DNA of 64,000 nt from Planctomycetaceae bacterium (GTDB lineage: Bacteria > Planctomycetota > Phycisphaerae > Phycisphaerales > UBA1924). Positions 9,014 to 17,819 of the stretch are shown one piece after another. Position numbers and translations under genes: made by a program. The notes under the pieces were generated by a model that was not told the origin of the DNA, searched no databases, and was given only the letters and a program-made list of their open reading frames with translations. Positions within the stretch are counted from its first letter, which is position 1. The number at the start of each line of letters is the position of its first letter. The stretch is from the NCBI GenBank assembly GCA_027487735.1, contig JAIYDA010000066.1:1-64000 (forward strand). Direction: 5' to 3'.

Positions 9014-12000
9014 TTAGTCCTTGGGCTGGTTGGGCTCGTTCGTGACGTTCGTGAAGGCGTGCTGTGCATCGAGGTCGACGTTCGTGTTCTGCTGGGCCTT
9101 GCCCAGTGCGTTGTAGTAGCGGTTCATCACCATGTACCACGCGGGCGACATGCCGTTGAAGCCCGTGGGGGCAGGCACGCGGACGTTGCGGCTGACGGCG
9201 GGGGTAGCAACCTGCGTGGCGACGGCGTTGTTCGCAACCGAGAGGTCCGCGAGCAGATCGCTGCCCGAGGCGTTGTTCTCGAAGTTCTCGAACTGGCTGC
9301 TGCTCACTTCGATCTGCGGGACGATCTCGGGCCCTGACTGCTGCCACTGAGTCGAACCCTCGCTGGAAGGCGTGGTCCAGGCGTCGCTGGCGACCTGCTG
9401 GCTGGCATCGCTCGAGCTGACCTCGATCGCGGGCACCTGCTGTTCAGCGGGCTGCACAGCCTCGAAGCTGCCGTTCTCAACAGCGAACACCTGGGCGTTG
9501 CCATCGAAGGTCGCGTCGACCACGGCATCGACCTCGGTCTCGCTCGAGTCGCTGCTCGCGACCTCGATCGCGGGCGCTGCCTGCTCGACGGGCTGGGCCG
9601 AAGCCTCGACCGACTCGAAGCTGCCGCTCGCGAAGGTCTCCGACACTTCGGGCACGTTGTCAAAGGCCGGGCTGGTGTAGGTGGGCTCGCCCACGGCCTC
9701 GGCAACCGCGAGGGCGTTGCTCAACTCGCTCACGTTGGTCGCGGGCTCGACGTAGCCCGGGGCGGTGCCCAGGAGGTCAAACTGCGGCTGCGTGAGCTGC
9801 GGGGTAGCAAACTCGGCACTCACGTGCTGCTCGGGCACCTCGGCAAACTGAATGGGCTCGGCGGGCTGCTGCGGCTGAGGGACTTCGTTCGTGAAGACCT
9901 CCTGCTCGGTGCTGCTCGCTTCGATGGGCTGGCTCGCAACCGCCGACTCGGTGTTCGAGGGCAGGTTGTTCAGCAACTGATCGAGACGGTTGCGACGGCT
10001 CGCGTCGCTCGCACGATAGGTGGTCGCCATCTCGCCGTGCAGCACGCGCTCCAGGAAGCTGCGGTTGTGCACGTCGCGGCTCTCACCAGCGAGGCGCTCG
10101 CGCAGCGCGACCATCGAGGGCTGATTGGGGTTCAGCCGCAGCGAGCGGTCGGTCTTGTACAGCGCTTCCTTCACCTTGCCGTCGCGGGCAAGCTTCTCGG
10201 CCTCGACGTTCATGCTGCCGGTCAGGCGATCACGGCTCCATGGGAGCACGCCCTCGCGAGCGCCGGTGAGCACGTTGTCCATGTACTGAATGCTGCGCTT
10301 GCCGGCCTCTGCCAGGGCGTCGTCATTCACGATGGTGGGCGTGATGAGGAAGATGATCTCGTTGCGGTTGGTCTGGTCGTCGTGCCCGCGGAAGGCGTTG
10401 CCCAGGATCGGGATGTCGCCAAGGAAGGGCACCTGCTTGCGCGAGACGGTCGTGCTCTCGCGGAACAAACCGCCCAGCACGATGGTCTGCCCGTCGCGAA
10501 CCATCACGTTCGTGACCAGCTCGTTGGTGATCTCATCGGGGATGGTGATGTTCGCACCGCTGACGTCGCTGGCGGTGCGGATGGCCGCCTCGCTCACGGC
10601 GGGGCGCAGCTCCATGCGGATGATGCCGTCGTTGCTCACGAAGGGACGGAAGTAAAGCTGCGTACCAGTGTCGAGGAACTCGACGGTCTGCGTGGTCGCG
10701 GTGTCGGTGCTGGTGGTGTTCAGGTAGCCGACCTTACGACCAACGAGCACGCGTGCGGGCTGCCGGTTCAGGGCCAACACCTTGGGGTTGCTCACGACGG
10801 TCGTGTCGCTCACTTCGTCGAGCACGCGAAGGAAGACGGCAACGTCGTTGCTGACGATACCGATCTTCATGCCGCCGTTGCCGCTCTGCACCTGGCCCAC
10901 GGTCTGGCTGATCGCCGTGCCGCCGCCGCCCGCCGGGACGCGGGTCTTGCCGCCGCCCGCAGCGCCCGTACCGCCGCCCGTGCCGCCACCGGTGCCGCCG
11001 CCGCTGCCGCTGTCCTCAACGAAGCCCTTGGCCATCGTCTGGGCAGCCGCGAGGGGACCAACGCTGGTGAACTCGCTGAAGCTCATGTCGGCAAGCACCG
11101 AGAAGTCCACGCCCAGGGCGTTGGCTTCGTTGAGCTGCGTCTGGAGGATCGTGGCCTCGACGAGCACCTGCGCGGGCTTGGTGTCGAGCTGGCGGATCAT
11201 CTCCTCGATCTGCGTGACGTTCTCGGGGTAGTCATAGACCACGAGCATGCTGCTGTGGGCATACTGCTCGTTGCCCACGGGCACGTCGCCCAGGCTGGGG
11301 AAGCTATCGACCTTGCCGTTGACCTTGATCTGGCCCTCGACCGAGAGCAGAGGCTTGACGAACTCGCTGGCGTCCACGCTGCTCATGTAGTTGAGGAAGA
11401 GCACCTTGCTCACCTTCTGGCGCTGGGCCTGGGTGATCTTCTCGAGCTCTTCGAGCGTGTAGACCTTCACGAAGTTGCCGTCCTCGACGTAGCCGTAGCC
11501 GTTCACGTGCAGGATGGCGTCCAGGGCCTCGTAGAAGGTGACGCCGTAGAGGTTCGCGGTGACGCGAGCCTGCACTTCCTTGCTCGCGATGATGTTCTTC
11601 TGGCTCTGGATGCTCAGCATCTCGAGCACGTTGGCGAGGTCCTCATCCTTCACGTGCAGGTCGACGATCTGCGCGTCGTCCACGTTCACGGTGCCCTCGA
11701 CCTTGGGCTCGCCATCGGCGGCTGCCTCAGCAGGGGCGGCTTCGCCCTCTTCGCCCGTCGCATCAGCAGACGCGAGGGCATCAAGCCCGGTCTCGGCGGG
11801 TGCGTCATCGAAGCTCGCCTGCGTCTCACGCGTGTCGGCAGAGAGGCTCAGGTCCTCCACCACCACCGTGCCATCGGCGTTGACGATGACCTCAGGCATC
11901 GAGCTGTTCTCGATGTCGGGGTTGGTCTGGGCGATCGCAACAGTCGTACCCGCGGCATAGGCGAGCAGCGATGCGAACAGGCCCGCACGAACCGCGCGGG

Positions 12001-12037
12001 TGCGAAGACGAGATTCAGCCAAAGTGTTGTTCGACAT
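9014..12037 (-). CDS. type II/IV-type outer-membrane secretin with long acidic C-terminal tail
   Basis: A secretin (GspD/PilQ superfamily) that would form the outer-membrane channel of a secretion or pilus system. From ATG 12037 it has 1007 residues: signal peptide (about 1-36), acidic Ala/Glu linker, an N0/STN domain (about 120-205; LHVKDEDLANVLEMLS), an N1-like domain (about 210-300), then the secretin core (about 305-610). Core motifs are VLVEATILQTQLNEANALG, then MVRDGQTIVLGGLFRE and VPFLGDIPILGNAFRG. A Gly-rich loop (GGGT repeats) sits before the first membrane strands. The last 350 residues are acidic and Gln/Ser-rich. An upstream ATG at 12181 adds an implausible 48 residues. AAGG precedes ATG 12037. 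No other secretion genes are adjacent. Confidence 0.93.
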   Translation of the reverse strand: MSNNTLAESRLRTRAVRAGLFASLLAYAAGTTVAIAQTNPDIENSSMPEVIVNADGTVVVEDLSLSADTRETQASFDDAPAETGLDALASADATGEEGEAAPAEAAADGEPKVEGTVNVDDAQIVDLHVKDEDLANVLEMLSIQSQKNIIASKEVQARVTANLYGVTFYEALDAILHVNGYGYVEDGNFVKVYTLEELEKITQAQRQKVSKVLFLNYMSSVDASEFVKPLLSVEGQIKVNGKVDSFPSLGDVPVGNEQYAHSSMLVVYDYPENVTQIEEMIRQLDTKPAQVLVEATILQTQLNEANALGVDFSVLADMSFSEFTSVGPLAAAQTMAKGFVEDSGSGGGTGGGTGGGTGAAGGGKTRVPAGGGGTAISQTVGQVQSGNGGMKIGIVSNDVAVFLRVLDEVSDTTVVSNPKVLALNRQPARVLVGRKVGYLNTTSTDTATTQTVEFLDTGTQLYFRPFVSNDGIIRMELRPAVSEAAIRTASDVSGANITIPDEITNELVTNVMVRDGQTIVLGGLFRESTTVSRKQVPFLGDIPILGNAFRGHDDQTNRNEIIFLITPTIVNDDALAEAGKRSIQYMDNVLTGAREGVLPWSRDRLTGSMNVEAEKLARDGKVKEALYKTDRSLRLNPNQPSMVALRERLAGESRDVHNRSFLERVLHGEMATTYRASDASRRNRLDQLLNNLPSNTESAVASQPIEASSTEQEVFTNEVPQPQQPAEPIQFAEVPEQHVSAEFATPQLTQPQFDLLGTAPGYVEPATNVSELSNALAVAEAVGEPTYTSPAFDNVPEVSETFASGSFESVEASAQPVEQAAPAIEVASSDSSETEVDAVVDATFDGNAQVFAVENGSFEAVQPAEQQVPAIEVSSSDASQQVASDAWTTPSSEGSTQWQQSGPEIVPQIEVSSSQFENFENNASGSDLLADLSVANNAVATQVATPAVSRNVRVPAPTGFNGMSPAWYMVMNRYYNALGKAQQNTNVDLDAQHAFTNVTNEPNQPKD

Positions 12038-12407
12038 GCCTTGTGGCCTTTCCAACGGCCGGAGTAAAGTGCTCCGGCGAGCCGCGGTTCTTGAGGAGTA
12101 TCCAAACGGAGCGCGGTCTCCGCACGACGAACCCTGTCGTCGTCCAGCCCACGCACCAACGGAATCGACCTTCTCAACCACAGACTTGGGTGAAGATGGA
12201 GCACTTCCTCAGCATTCGTCCCTTTCCTAACCGGCATAAGTGGCCCTTGGCGGGCCCAAACACCCAAACAACAGGCTACTCTCTTTCACATTCCGTATCT
12301 CGGGTGGTGGTTGCCACCTTCTCGGTCGCGACGCATCCCACCCACCACAGCCAACCCCAGTTCCCCCCAGTGCCCGACACCACAAACCCCACGCAAGGAG
12401 CTTTCTC
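12038..12407. other. divergent intergenic region between secretin and DinB-like genes
   Basis: About 370 bases without a convincing gene. It must carry the secretin promoter (minus) and the promoter of the DinB-like gene (plus). The plus frame of the DinB-like gene is open back to ATG 12240, but those residues are Pro/His-rich and not conserved in character. No clear promoter consensus, riboswitch or terminator was recognised. Confidence 0.5.
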
Positions 12408-12410
12408 TTG
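12395..12410 (+). promoter_or_regulatory. ribosome binding site that fixes a TTG start
   Basis: AAGGAG at 12395-12400 is spaced seven bases from TTG at 12408-12410, in the frame of the DinB-like protein. This supports the TTG as the start over the upstream ATG at 12240. Confidence 0.75.
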
Positions 12411-12935
12411 GGCGAGTTCGCAACCATTCTCACCACCGGCGCCAAGCGCGCCCGCATGTACAGCGAGCTGATGCTGCAGGGCATCGAGCCCGCAGCCGCC
12501 GCCAAGAAGCCCCTCGGCCCTGGCGGCAAGCTCATCGACACCAACACGCCCGCCTTCGTCTTCGGACACCTTGCGCTCTACCCCGCACGCATCTTCACGC
12601 TGCTGGGCAAGGACGCATCGCACATCGCGGCCCCCGAAGCCTGGCACGAGCTGTTCAAAGCTGGCGCTCCCTGCCTCGACGATGGCGGCGCGAGCTACCC
12701 ATCCTTCACCACCCTCACCGCCCACTTCTTCCGCGCTACCGACGCAGCGATCGACCTGCTCAGCAGCACGCCCGACGTGCACCTGCTCGCGATGCACCCG
12801 GACGAGAAGGCCCGCGCGAACTGGCCCAACATCGGCTCGGCCTTCAACTTCCTGCTCAGCGGGCACGTGATGGTGCACATGGGGCAGGTGAGTGCCTGGC
12901 GTCGCTGCGTGGGTTTGCCTTCTGCGGCGACGTAA
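12408..12935 (+). CDS. DinB-superfamily (four-helix bundle) protein
   Basis: About 175 residues from a TTG start with a good ribosome binding site. The protein begins GEFATILTTGAKRARMYSELM. The C-terminus has HVMVHMGQVSAWRR, matching the last metal-binding helix of the DinB/YfiT fold (HxxxHxGQxxxxR). FGHLALYP (about residue 50) would supply the first metal-ligand His of the family. DinB-like proteins include thiol-dependent metalloenzymes and proteins of unknown role; the substrate here is unknown. No thiol-biosynthesis gene is adjacent. It is divergent from the secretin, and a lipoprotein gene follows after 135 bases. Confidence 0.78.
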   Translation: MGEFATILTTGAKRARMYSELMLQGIEPAAAAKKPLGPGGKLIDTNTPAFVFGHLALYPARIFTLLGKDASHIAAPEAWHELFKAGAPCLDDGGASYPSFTTLTAHFFRATDAAIDLLSSTPDVHLLAMHPDEKARANWPNIGSAFNFLLSGHVMVHMGQVSAWRRCVGLPSAAT

Positions 12936-13070
12936 CGCGCGCATGCATGATGCGGTCGTGCCGATGGGTCGCTGGCTAGCATCTTGCGAGGGGCAGCGTG
13001 CGCCCGCGCAGGGTTGTCGCGGCACCGCGTTGCCTGCGACGCACCGATGTCCCGGAGAGGACCTCTGCCC

Positions 13071-14099
13071 ATGACGCTGCTCTATTCCGGTTTTCGTAAC
13101 CTGTCCTCGCTCACCGCGAGCACCTGCCTCGCTGCGCTCATCATCGCGGGGTGCCAGCGCACCTCAACCCGCGATGCAAGCTTGGACCCGACCGCAGCCG
13201 CGCCCACGCCCCCACCATCGCTCGCCGCGCCCGCACGCGAGGCTCTCGTGCCCCCATCGCCCAACGACAACAAACCAGCTGAGTTTCCTGGGCTGCATCA
13301 GGTCGTGGCATATACCCCGGGCTTCTACTCCGGTGCGGCCCCAGAGGGCGAGGCAGCGTTTGCAAGCCTCGCGGAGCTGGGCGTCCGCACCATGATCAGC
13401 GTCGATGGTGCCAAGCCCGATGTCGCCCTCGCCCAGCGGCATGGTCTGCGATACATCCATCTGCCCATCGGCTACAACGGCTTCGACGAGCAACGCCGCC
13501 GCCAACTCGCTCGCGCGACCAGCGACGCGCTCGCGGCAGGCGGAGTCTACTTGCATTGCCACCACGGCAAGCATCGCAGTGCTGGGGCCGTGGGCACAAC
13601 AGCCGTCAGCCTGGGCCTTGCGAGCAACGACGCAATGCTCGCCCGCATGAAAGTGAGCCAGTGCGCAGAGGGCTACAAGGGCCTGTGGGCACGCACGCGC
13701 GAGGCGGACGTCCTGAGCCCCGCGCAGCTCGCGGCGGTGGATGCGAACTTCCCAAGCGTGTCGCCACCGGGCAGCTTCATCGAGAGCATGGTGAGCATCG
13801 ACGCTGCACTCGAGCACCTGGGCCATATCCAGAAAGCAGGCTGGAAGACACCCGCCGACCACCCGGACCTTGTCCCCGCTGCCGAGGCTGGCATCGCGGC
13901 GGACATTCTGCGCCTGCTTGCGGACAAAGCCAGCGCTCGCAAGCAGGACGAGTTTGCGGCCCTGATGCGTGCCAATGCGGATGCCGCACAGGCACTCGAG
14001 GACGCCCTCGTCGCGGGCAGCGCCGCACCAGCGCTCGACGCCCAGCTCGCGATCGTCGCGCGAAGCTGCAAGGATTGCCACGTGAAGTATCGCGATTGA
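13071..14099 (+). CDS. lipoprotein fusing a Cys-X5-Arg phosphatase-like domain to a C-terminal cytochrome c'-like CXXCH motif
   Basis: A 342-residue protein, with GGAGAGG ahead of ATG 13071. The N-terminus is a lipoprotein signal (LIIAGC, acceptor Cys about residue 23) followed by a Pro/Ala linker. Residues about 70-185 look like a dual-specificity-phosphatase fold: FYSGAAPEGEAAFASLAELG and GVRTMISVDGAKPD. A signature loop HCHHGKHRSAG follows with Cys163 and Arg169 in CX5R spacing. The extreme C-terminus reads SCKDCHVKYRD (C333, C336, H337), the haem-attachment motif and position of cytochrome c'/c556. The preceding helices (about 235-330) fit a four-helix bundle. If exported, it would join phosphate-ester or sulfur chemistry to a haem. 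No substrate can be assigned. Confidence 0.75.
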   Translation: MTLLYSGFRNLSSLTASTCLAALIIAGCQRTSTRDASLDPTAAAPTPPPSLAAPAREALVPPSPNDNKPAEFPGLHQVVAYTPGFYSGAAPEGEAAFASLAELGVRTMISVDGAKPDVALAQRHGLRYIHLPIGYNGFDEQRRRQLARATSDALAAGGVYLHCHHGKHRSAGAVGTTAVSLGLASNDAMLARMKVSQCAEGYKGLWARTREADVLSPAQLAAVDANFPSVSPPGSFIESMVSIDAALEHLGHIQKAGWKTPADHPDLVPAAEAGIAADILRLLADKASARKQDEFAALMRANADAAQALEDALVAGSAAPALDAQLAIVARSCKDCHVKYRD

Positions 14100-14643
14100 G
14101 ACCAAACTTCAACTGGTGGCGAGCGTTGGACGACTCCAAACGCTCGCGTTCTCACTCTTCACTCAGCTCGCAGAGCAACCAGCAGCGTGGTGCCTCCGCA
14201 AAGAAAAAACCCGGCGCCCCAACAGAGCAGGACACCGGGTCTCGTGGGGCAGGGTTGGAACGACAAAGCGACTAGAGGGAGGTGAAGGGAAAAAACAGCA
14301 AAACAGCAAAGCAGCAAAGCGAGAAAGCAGCAAAGAAGAAAACACGGCTGCACGCGATGCCTCGCACCGGCGCGCATCACCTTTCCGTTTCCGTCAGTTA
14401 GTCCAATGCACAGAGTGAACTTCACGCACCGCGCCGCAAGAACTGCAACGCAAGACACCAAACTTTTCGTCCCATCACGGCGCGCGGTTCCTTGCCATCT
14501 CGCAAAAAACTTTTGGCGTGTTGCACGCACCATGCTGCGACGCGCAACCTGTCAAAAGCAACGCGACCGCTCGTATCCCAGAGCACCGCCGAGCCCCGAC
14601 ATTGCCCGCTGTGCCTTTTCCTCGCCTGCGCCGCCGCCCCGCG
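14100..14643. other. gene-free stretch with short AGCAAA-type repeats
   Basis: About 540 bases with no convincing gene. It holds a minus-strand terminator (14203-14240) and an A-rich stretch at about 14289-14345 built from imperfect CAGCAAA/CAGCAAAG units. The rest is of lower GC than the neighbours and partly AT-rich. Short open frames here have no recognisable character. Confidence 0.5.
14203..14240 (-). terminator. rho-independent terminator, minus direction, about 400 bases downstream of the desaturase gene
   Basis: On the minus strand an 11-bp stem (14230-14240 with 14209-14219, two G-U pairs) is followed by TTTTTTC. The nearest minus-strand gene upstream of it ends at 14644. It therefore ends either a long 3' untranslated region or an unseen small transcript. 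Confidence 0.75.
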
Positions 14644-16365
14644 CTACCGCATCGCCCGCCGCTTGCCAATCGCCTCGACCTCCGCGTTGCCCCCAGCGCA
14701 CGCAAGACCAAACTGCTCGCACAGCATCCGCGCCGAGATCTGCGCGGACAGAAAAATCGTGGGCAGCCCGCTCCCCGGGTGCGTGCCGCCTCCCACGAGG
14801 TACACATTCTCAAACCCCTGCAGCTTATTTTGTGGCCTCAGGTGCAGCATCTGCCCCAGGTTGTGCGCAAGGTTGAATGTCGCGCCCTTGTTGATGTTCG
14901 CCTTCCGCCACGTGTCGGGTGTGTACTCCACCACGCACTCCACGCGCTTGTCGCTCTCGCCCTCTAGCGTCAACCCGAAGTACGTGCGCAGCTGCGCAAA
15001 CGCATCGCTGCGATACCGCGCATTCGCCACGCTCCAGTCCACCTTCGCGTCGCAGTTGGGCGTGGGAATGAGCACATACAAGCTGCTGCACCCGCTCGGC
15101 GCAAGCGTCGGATCAATCCTGCTCGGGTTACACAGATAAATCGACGGATCGGGCGAAAGCTGCCCAAGCTCGCAGATCTCTTCGAGGTTCTGCTTATACC
15201 GCTCGCTCACATAGATCGTGTGGTGAGGCAGCTCGCTTTGCCCCACGTCCCCCTTCACGCCCAGATACAGCATGTACGTGCTGCACGAATACCGCTTCGC
15301 ATCCAGCTTCGCCGGGTCGTAGCGATCATTCAGCCCGCCCGCGCGGTCCATCACGCGCTCGCTGAACAAGTGCTTGAGCGCCCACGTCGCATCCGCATTC
15401 ACCACCACCGCGTCGTGCGCAATCGTCTGTCCCGCAAGCTCGCCATTCCCCCCCACCACCACCGCCCCCGCCCGCGGCGCATCGTTCGTGCGCACGCCAA
15501 AGCCATCGTCCTGCGTCAGCACCTGCCGCACCGGCGCGTTGCACACGATCTCAACACCCAGCGACCGCGCCACCCGCGCCATCGCCTGCATCAGCGCATG
15601 GCACCCACCCTGCGGATGCCAGATGCCATACTCATACTCAATGAACGGCAAAATCGTAAACAAACTCGGGCACTCATACGGACTCATGCCCAGATACTTG
15701 CTCTGAAAGCACACCGCCAGCCGCACCAACGGATCCTCGAAATACTTCTCCAGCAGCTGGTGCACCGACAGATGCGGGCTCAGCATCGGTCCCACCTTCA
15801 GCGTGTCACGCCACACGTTGGGCCCAAACAGATCCAAAGGCGTGCGCATCGCGTTCCGCAGAATGCTCTCGCTGTGCCGCAGCTTCGCGCGGTTGTCATC
15901 CAGAAACTTCGCGAACATCCTGCCGTCGCGCTCGTTCACCGCACCAATCCGCTCGCACATCGCCCGCACGTCCTGCGTCGCATCAAGCTGCAAGGGCTTC
16001 TGCCCAGGCCTGCCCAGCAGAAGGCGATACATCGGGTCCAGCCGCGTCAGCTTCACATGATCGCGCAGCCGCTCGCCACACGCCGCAAACACCTCATCCA
16101 GCACGTACGGCATCATGAAAAAGGTCGGGCCCTTGTCGAAGCGATACTCGCCGCTCGCGCCCTGCGCCACCACGTGCGCCGTCCGCCCACCCACCATTTC
16201 GCCAGCCTCATACACCGTCACCCGCGCCCCGCTCGCCGCCAGAATCATCGCGCACGCCAGCCCCCCAGGCCCCGCCCCCACGATCGCAACGCTCGGTTGC
16301 CCACCACCACCCACCGAAGAAGCGGAGCGAGTCGAAGGTGCGGCATCAAGCGTGGTTGGCGTCAT
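14644..16365 (-). CDS. crtI: phytoene desaturase-family FAD oxidoreductase (CrtI type)
   Basis: A 573-residue flavoprotein of the carotenoid desaturase/isomerase family, expected to introduce double bonds into phytoene or a C30 analogue at the membrane. The N-terminal dinucleotide-binding motif is VAIVGAGPGGLACAMILAASG, followed by the family signatures YRFDKGPTFFMMP and GGCHALMQAMARVA. The end NVYLVGGGTHPGSGLPTIFL is diagnostic of CrtI-type enzymes. ATG 16365 places the GxGxxG motif at about residue 28; an upstream in-frame ATG at 16506 adds low-quality sequence. It follows fabD on the same strand by about 145 bases. No crtB is visible, so which desaturase step it performs is not decided. 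Confidence 0.9.
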   Translation of the reverse strand: MTPTTLDAAPSTRSASSVGGGGQPSVAIVGAGPGGLACAMILAASGARVTVYEAGEMVGGRTAHVVAQGASGEYRFDKGPTFFMMPYVLDEVFAACGERLRDHVKLTRLDPMYRLLLGRPGQKPLQLDATQDVRAMCERIGAVNERDGRMFAKFLDDNRAKLRHSESILRNAMRTPLDLFGPNVWRDTLKVGPMLSPHLSVHQLLEKYFEDPLVRLAVCFQSKYLGMSPYECPSLFTILPFIEYEYGIWHPQGGCHALMQAMARVARSLGVEIVCNAPVRQVLTQDDGFGVRTNDAPRAGAVVVGGNGELAGQTIAHDAVVVNADATWALKHLFSERVMDRAGGLNDRYDPAKLDAKRYSCSTYMLYLGVKGDVGQSELPHHTIYVSERYKQNLEEICELGQLSPDPSIYLCNPSRIDPTLAPSGCSSLYVLIPTPNCDAKVDWSVANARYRSDAFAQLRTYFGLTLEGESDKRVECVVEYTPDTWRKANINKGATFNLAHNLGQMLHLRPQNKLQGFENVYLVGGGTHPGSGLPTIFLSAQISARMLCEQFGLACAGGNAEVEAIGKRRAMR

Positions 16366-16509
16366 GGCAAGAGCATTCCGTGCAAAGCGCAGCAAAGCAA
16401 AGCTTGGCGGCAGATACAAACCCGACCGCCCCTGCCGCTCGCAGCGGTTCTCTTCGCCGCCCCCGCCCCGCGCGATGCAGCCCGAGCGCCCCGCGCTTGC
16501 CCGCAAACC

Positions 16510-17475
16510 CTACGCCCCAGGCCCATCATGCGCCGTCACCTTCGCCGCCTTGTCGATGCGCCGCATCAGCCCCGCCAGCGTCTTCCCGGGCGCAAGCTCA
16601 TGAAACTGCTCCTTGCTCGCCTCAAACTCGCTGCTCATCCAAGCGCAGCTCTGGCTCCATCGCACGCTGCTGGTCAGCTGCTGCACCAGCCCGGCGCGAA
16701 TCTCCGCCGCGCTCTGCCCGCCATAAGGCCGGGCCGTCACGTTCGACACCACCCGGCACGCCAGCGGCGCAATGCTCGTCTTTTCAAGCGCCGCCGCCAG
16801 CCTCTCCGCCGCCGGTGCCATCAAGGGCGAGTGAAACGCCCCAGCCACCGCCAGCACCTGACTGCGCACGCCCAGCTTGGTCGCCTCTTCCACGCCGCGC
16901 TCGCACGCAGCCTTTGTGCCGCTCAGCACCACCTGCCCAGGAGCATTGAAGTTTGCGCACACCAGCACCTCGCCCCCGCGCGCCGCATCCGCAACCTGCT
17001 GCGCCTGCTCGTCGGTCGCGCCGATGAGCGCAAGCATCCCGCCCCCGCTTTGGTCTGCCGCCTCCTGCATCGCCGCACCCCGCAGCGACACCAGCCGCAG
17101 CCCCTCCTCAAACCCAAACGCCCCCGCCACGCACAGCGCCGTGTACTCACCCAGGCTCAGCCCAGCCGCCGCGACAAGCTGCTTCGCCGACGCCTCCATG
17201 CTCAGCCCCGCGCTCTCCAGCATCGCGGCATAGCAGGCCATGCTCGTCGTGAAGATCGCGGGCTGGCTCGCATCGGTGCGGTTCAGCCGCTCCAGAGGAC
17301 CCGCAAAGCACAGCTCGCTAAGCGTCATGCCCAGGCTTGTGCCCAGCACGCTATCCGCCCGAGCAAACACCGCCCGCGCCGCCGCTGATGCTTCAAACCA
17401 CGCCTTCCCCATCCCCACCACCTGCGCCCCCTGCCCCGGACACAACACGATGCACGACTGCGGAAAACTCATCAT
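16510..17475 (-). CDS. fabD: malonyl-CoA:ACP transacylase
   Basis: Transfers malonyl from CoA to acyl carrier protein to feed fatty-acid elongation. The 321 residues start MMSFPQSCIVLCPGQGAQ, with the conserved GQGAQ. GLSLGEYTAL carries the nucleophile Ser in GxSxGE, and AGAFHSPLM carries the partner His. The frame is open upstream to 17694, but those 73 residues lack fabD character. The start is one of two adjacent ATG codons at 17475 and 17472. The usual neighbours fabH, fabG and acpP are absent; crtI follows instead. Confidence 0.94.
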   Translation of the reverse strand: MMSFPQSCIVLCPGQGAQVVGMGKAWFEASAAARAVFARADSVLGTSLGMTLSELCFAGPLERLNRTDASQPAIFTTSMACYAAMLESAGLSMEASAKQLVAAAGLSLGEYTALCVAGAFGFEEGLRLVSLRGAAMQEAADQSGGGMLALIGATDEQAQQVADAARGGEVLVCANFNAPGQVVLSGTKAACERGVEEATKLGVRSQVLAVAGAFHSPLMAPAAERLAAALEKTSIAPLACRVVSNVTARPYGGQSAAEIRAGLVQQLTSSVRWSQSCAWMSSEFEASKEQFHELAPGKTLAGLMRRIDKAAKVTAHDGPGA

Positions 17476-17700
17476 CTCGCATGATAGTGCCCGCCGTTCC
17501 CAGCGCCCGGTCGCGGTTGCGTGCACCCGCCAATCACCCGCGCAAGCAACTGACAGGCTTGAACGCGCCCTCCAACCAGAGGACTCTCCGCTCCCGAGAA
17601 GTCGAGCAGTTATCGCGCCACGCCCGTCGCGAAACCCCACTCCCCAGCCATCTGTGACGACTGAGAACTCACAAAATCCTTGCGCATTTTCCAACTCACC

Positions 17701-17728
17701 TTGTAAAGTTTCATCTTTGCATTAAACT
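17701..17728 (+). promoter_or_regulatory. possible sigma-70 promoter of the PEP-CTERM-like gene
   Basis: TTGTAA at 17701 and TAAACT at 17723 are separated by 16 bases inside an AT-rich patch that contrasts with the surrounding GC-rich sequence. Each box matches consensus at four of six positions. It lies 92 bases upstream of the start at 17820. Confidence 0.4.
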
Positions 17729-17819
17729 TGTGTTCACTGGATTACGGGCTCGTTTGGCCCGTCATCCACTCGCCATAGGCAGCGTCCCTGCCCGTGGTGC
17801 CACCGCACAGGAGAGAGAA

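Noticed and set aside
9824-12067. A 747-codon plus-strand frame across the secretin gene
   Set aside because: Low-complexity His/Val/Leu/Ala/Asp translation; a mirror of the secretin codon bias.
14406-14876. Possible small plus-strand gene after the phosphatase/cytochrome-like fusion
   Set aside because: Runs into the antisense of crtI, and no ribosome binding site or recognisable protein character is seen.
15220-17388. A 722-codon plus-strand frame across crtI and fabD
   Set aside because: Spans two well-supported minus-strand genes and reads as Arg/His/Pro/Gln repeats with no family signature.
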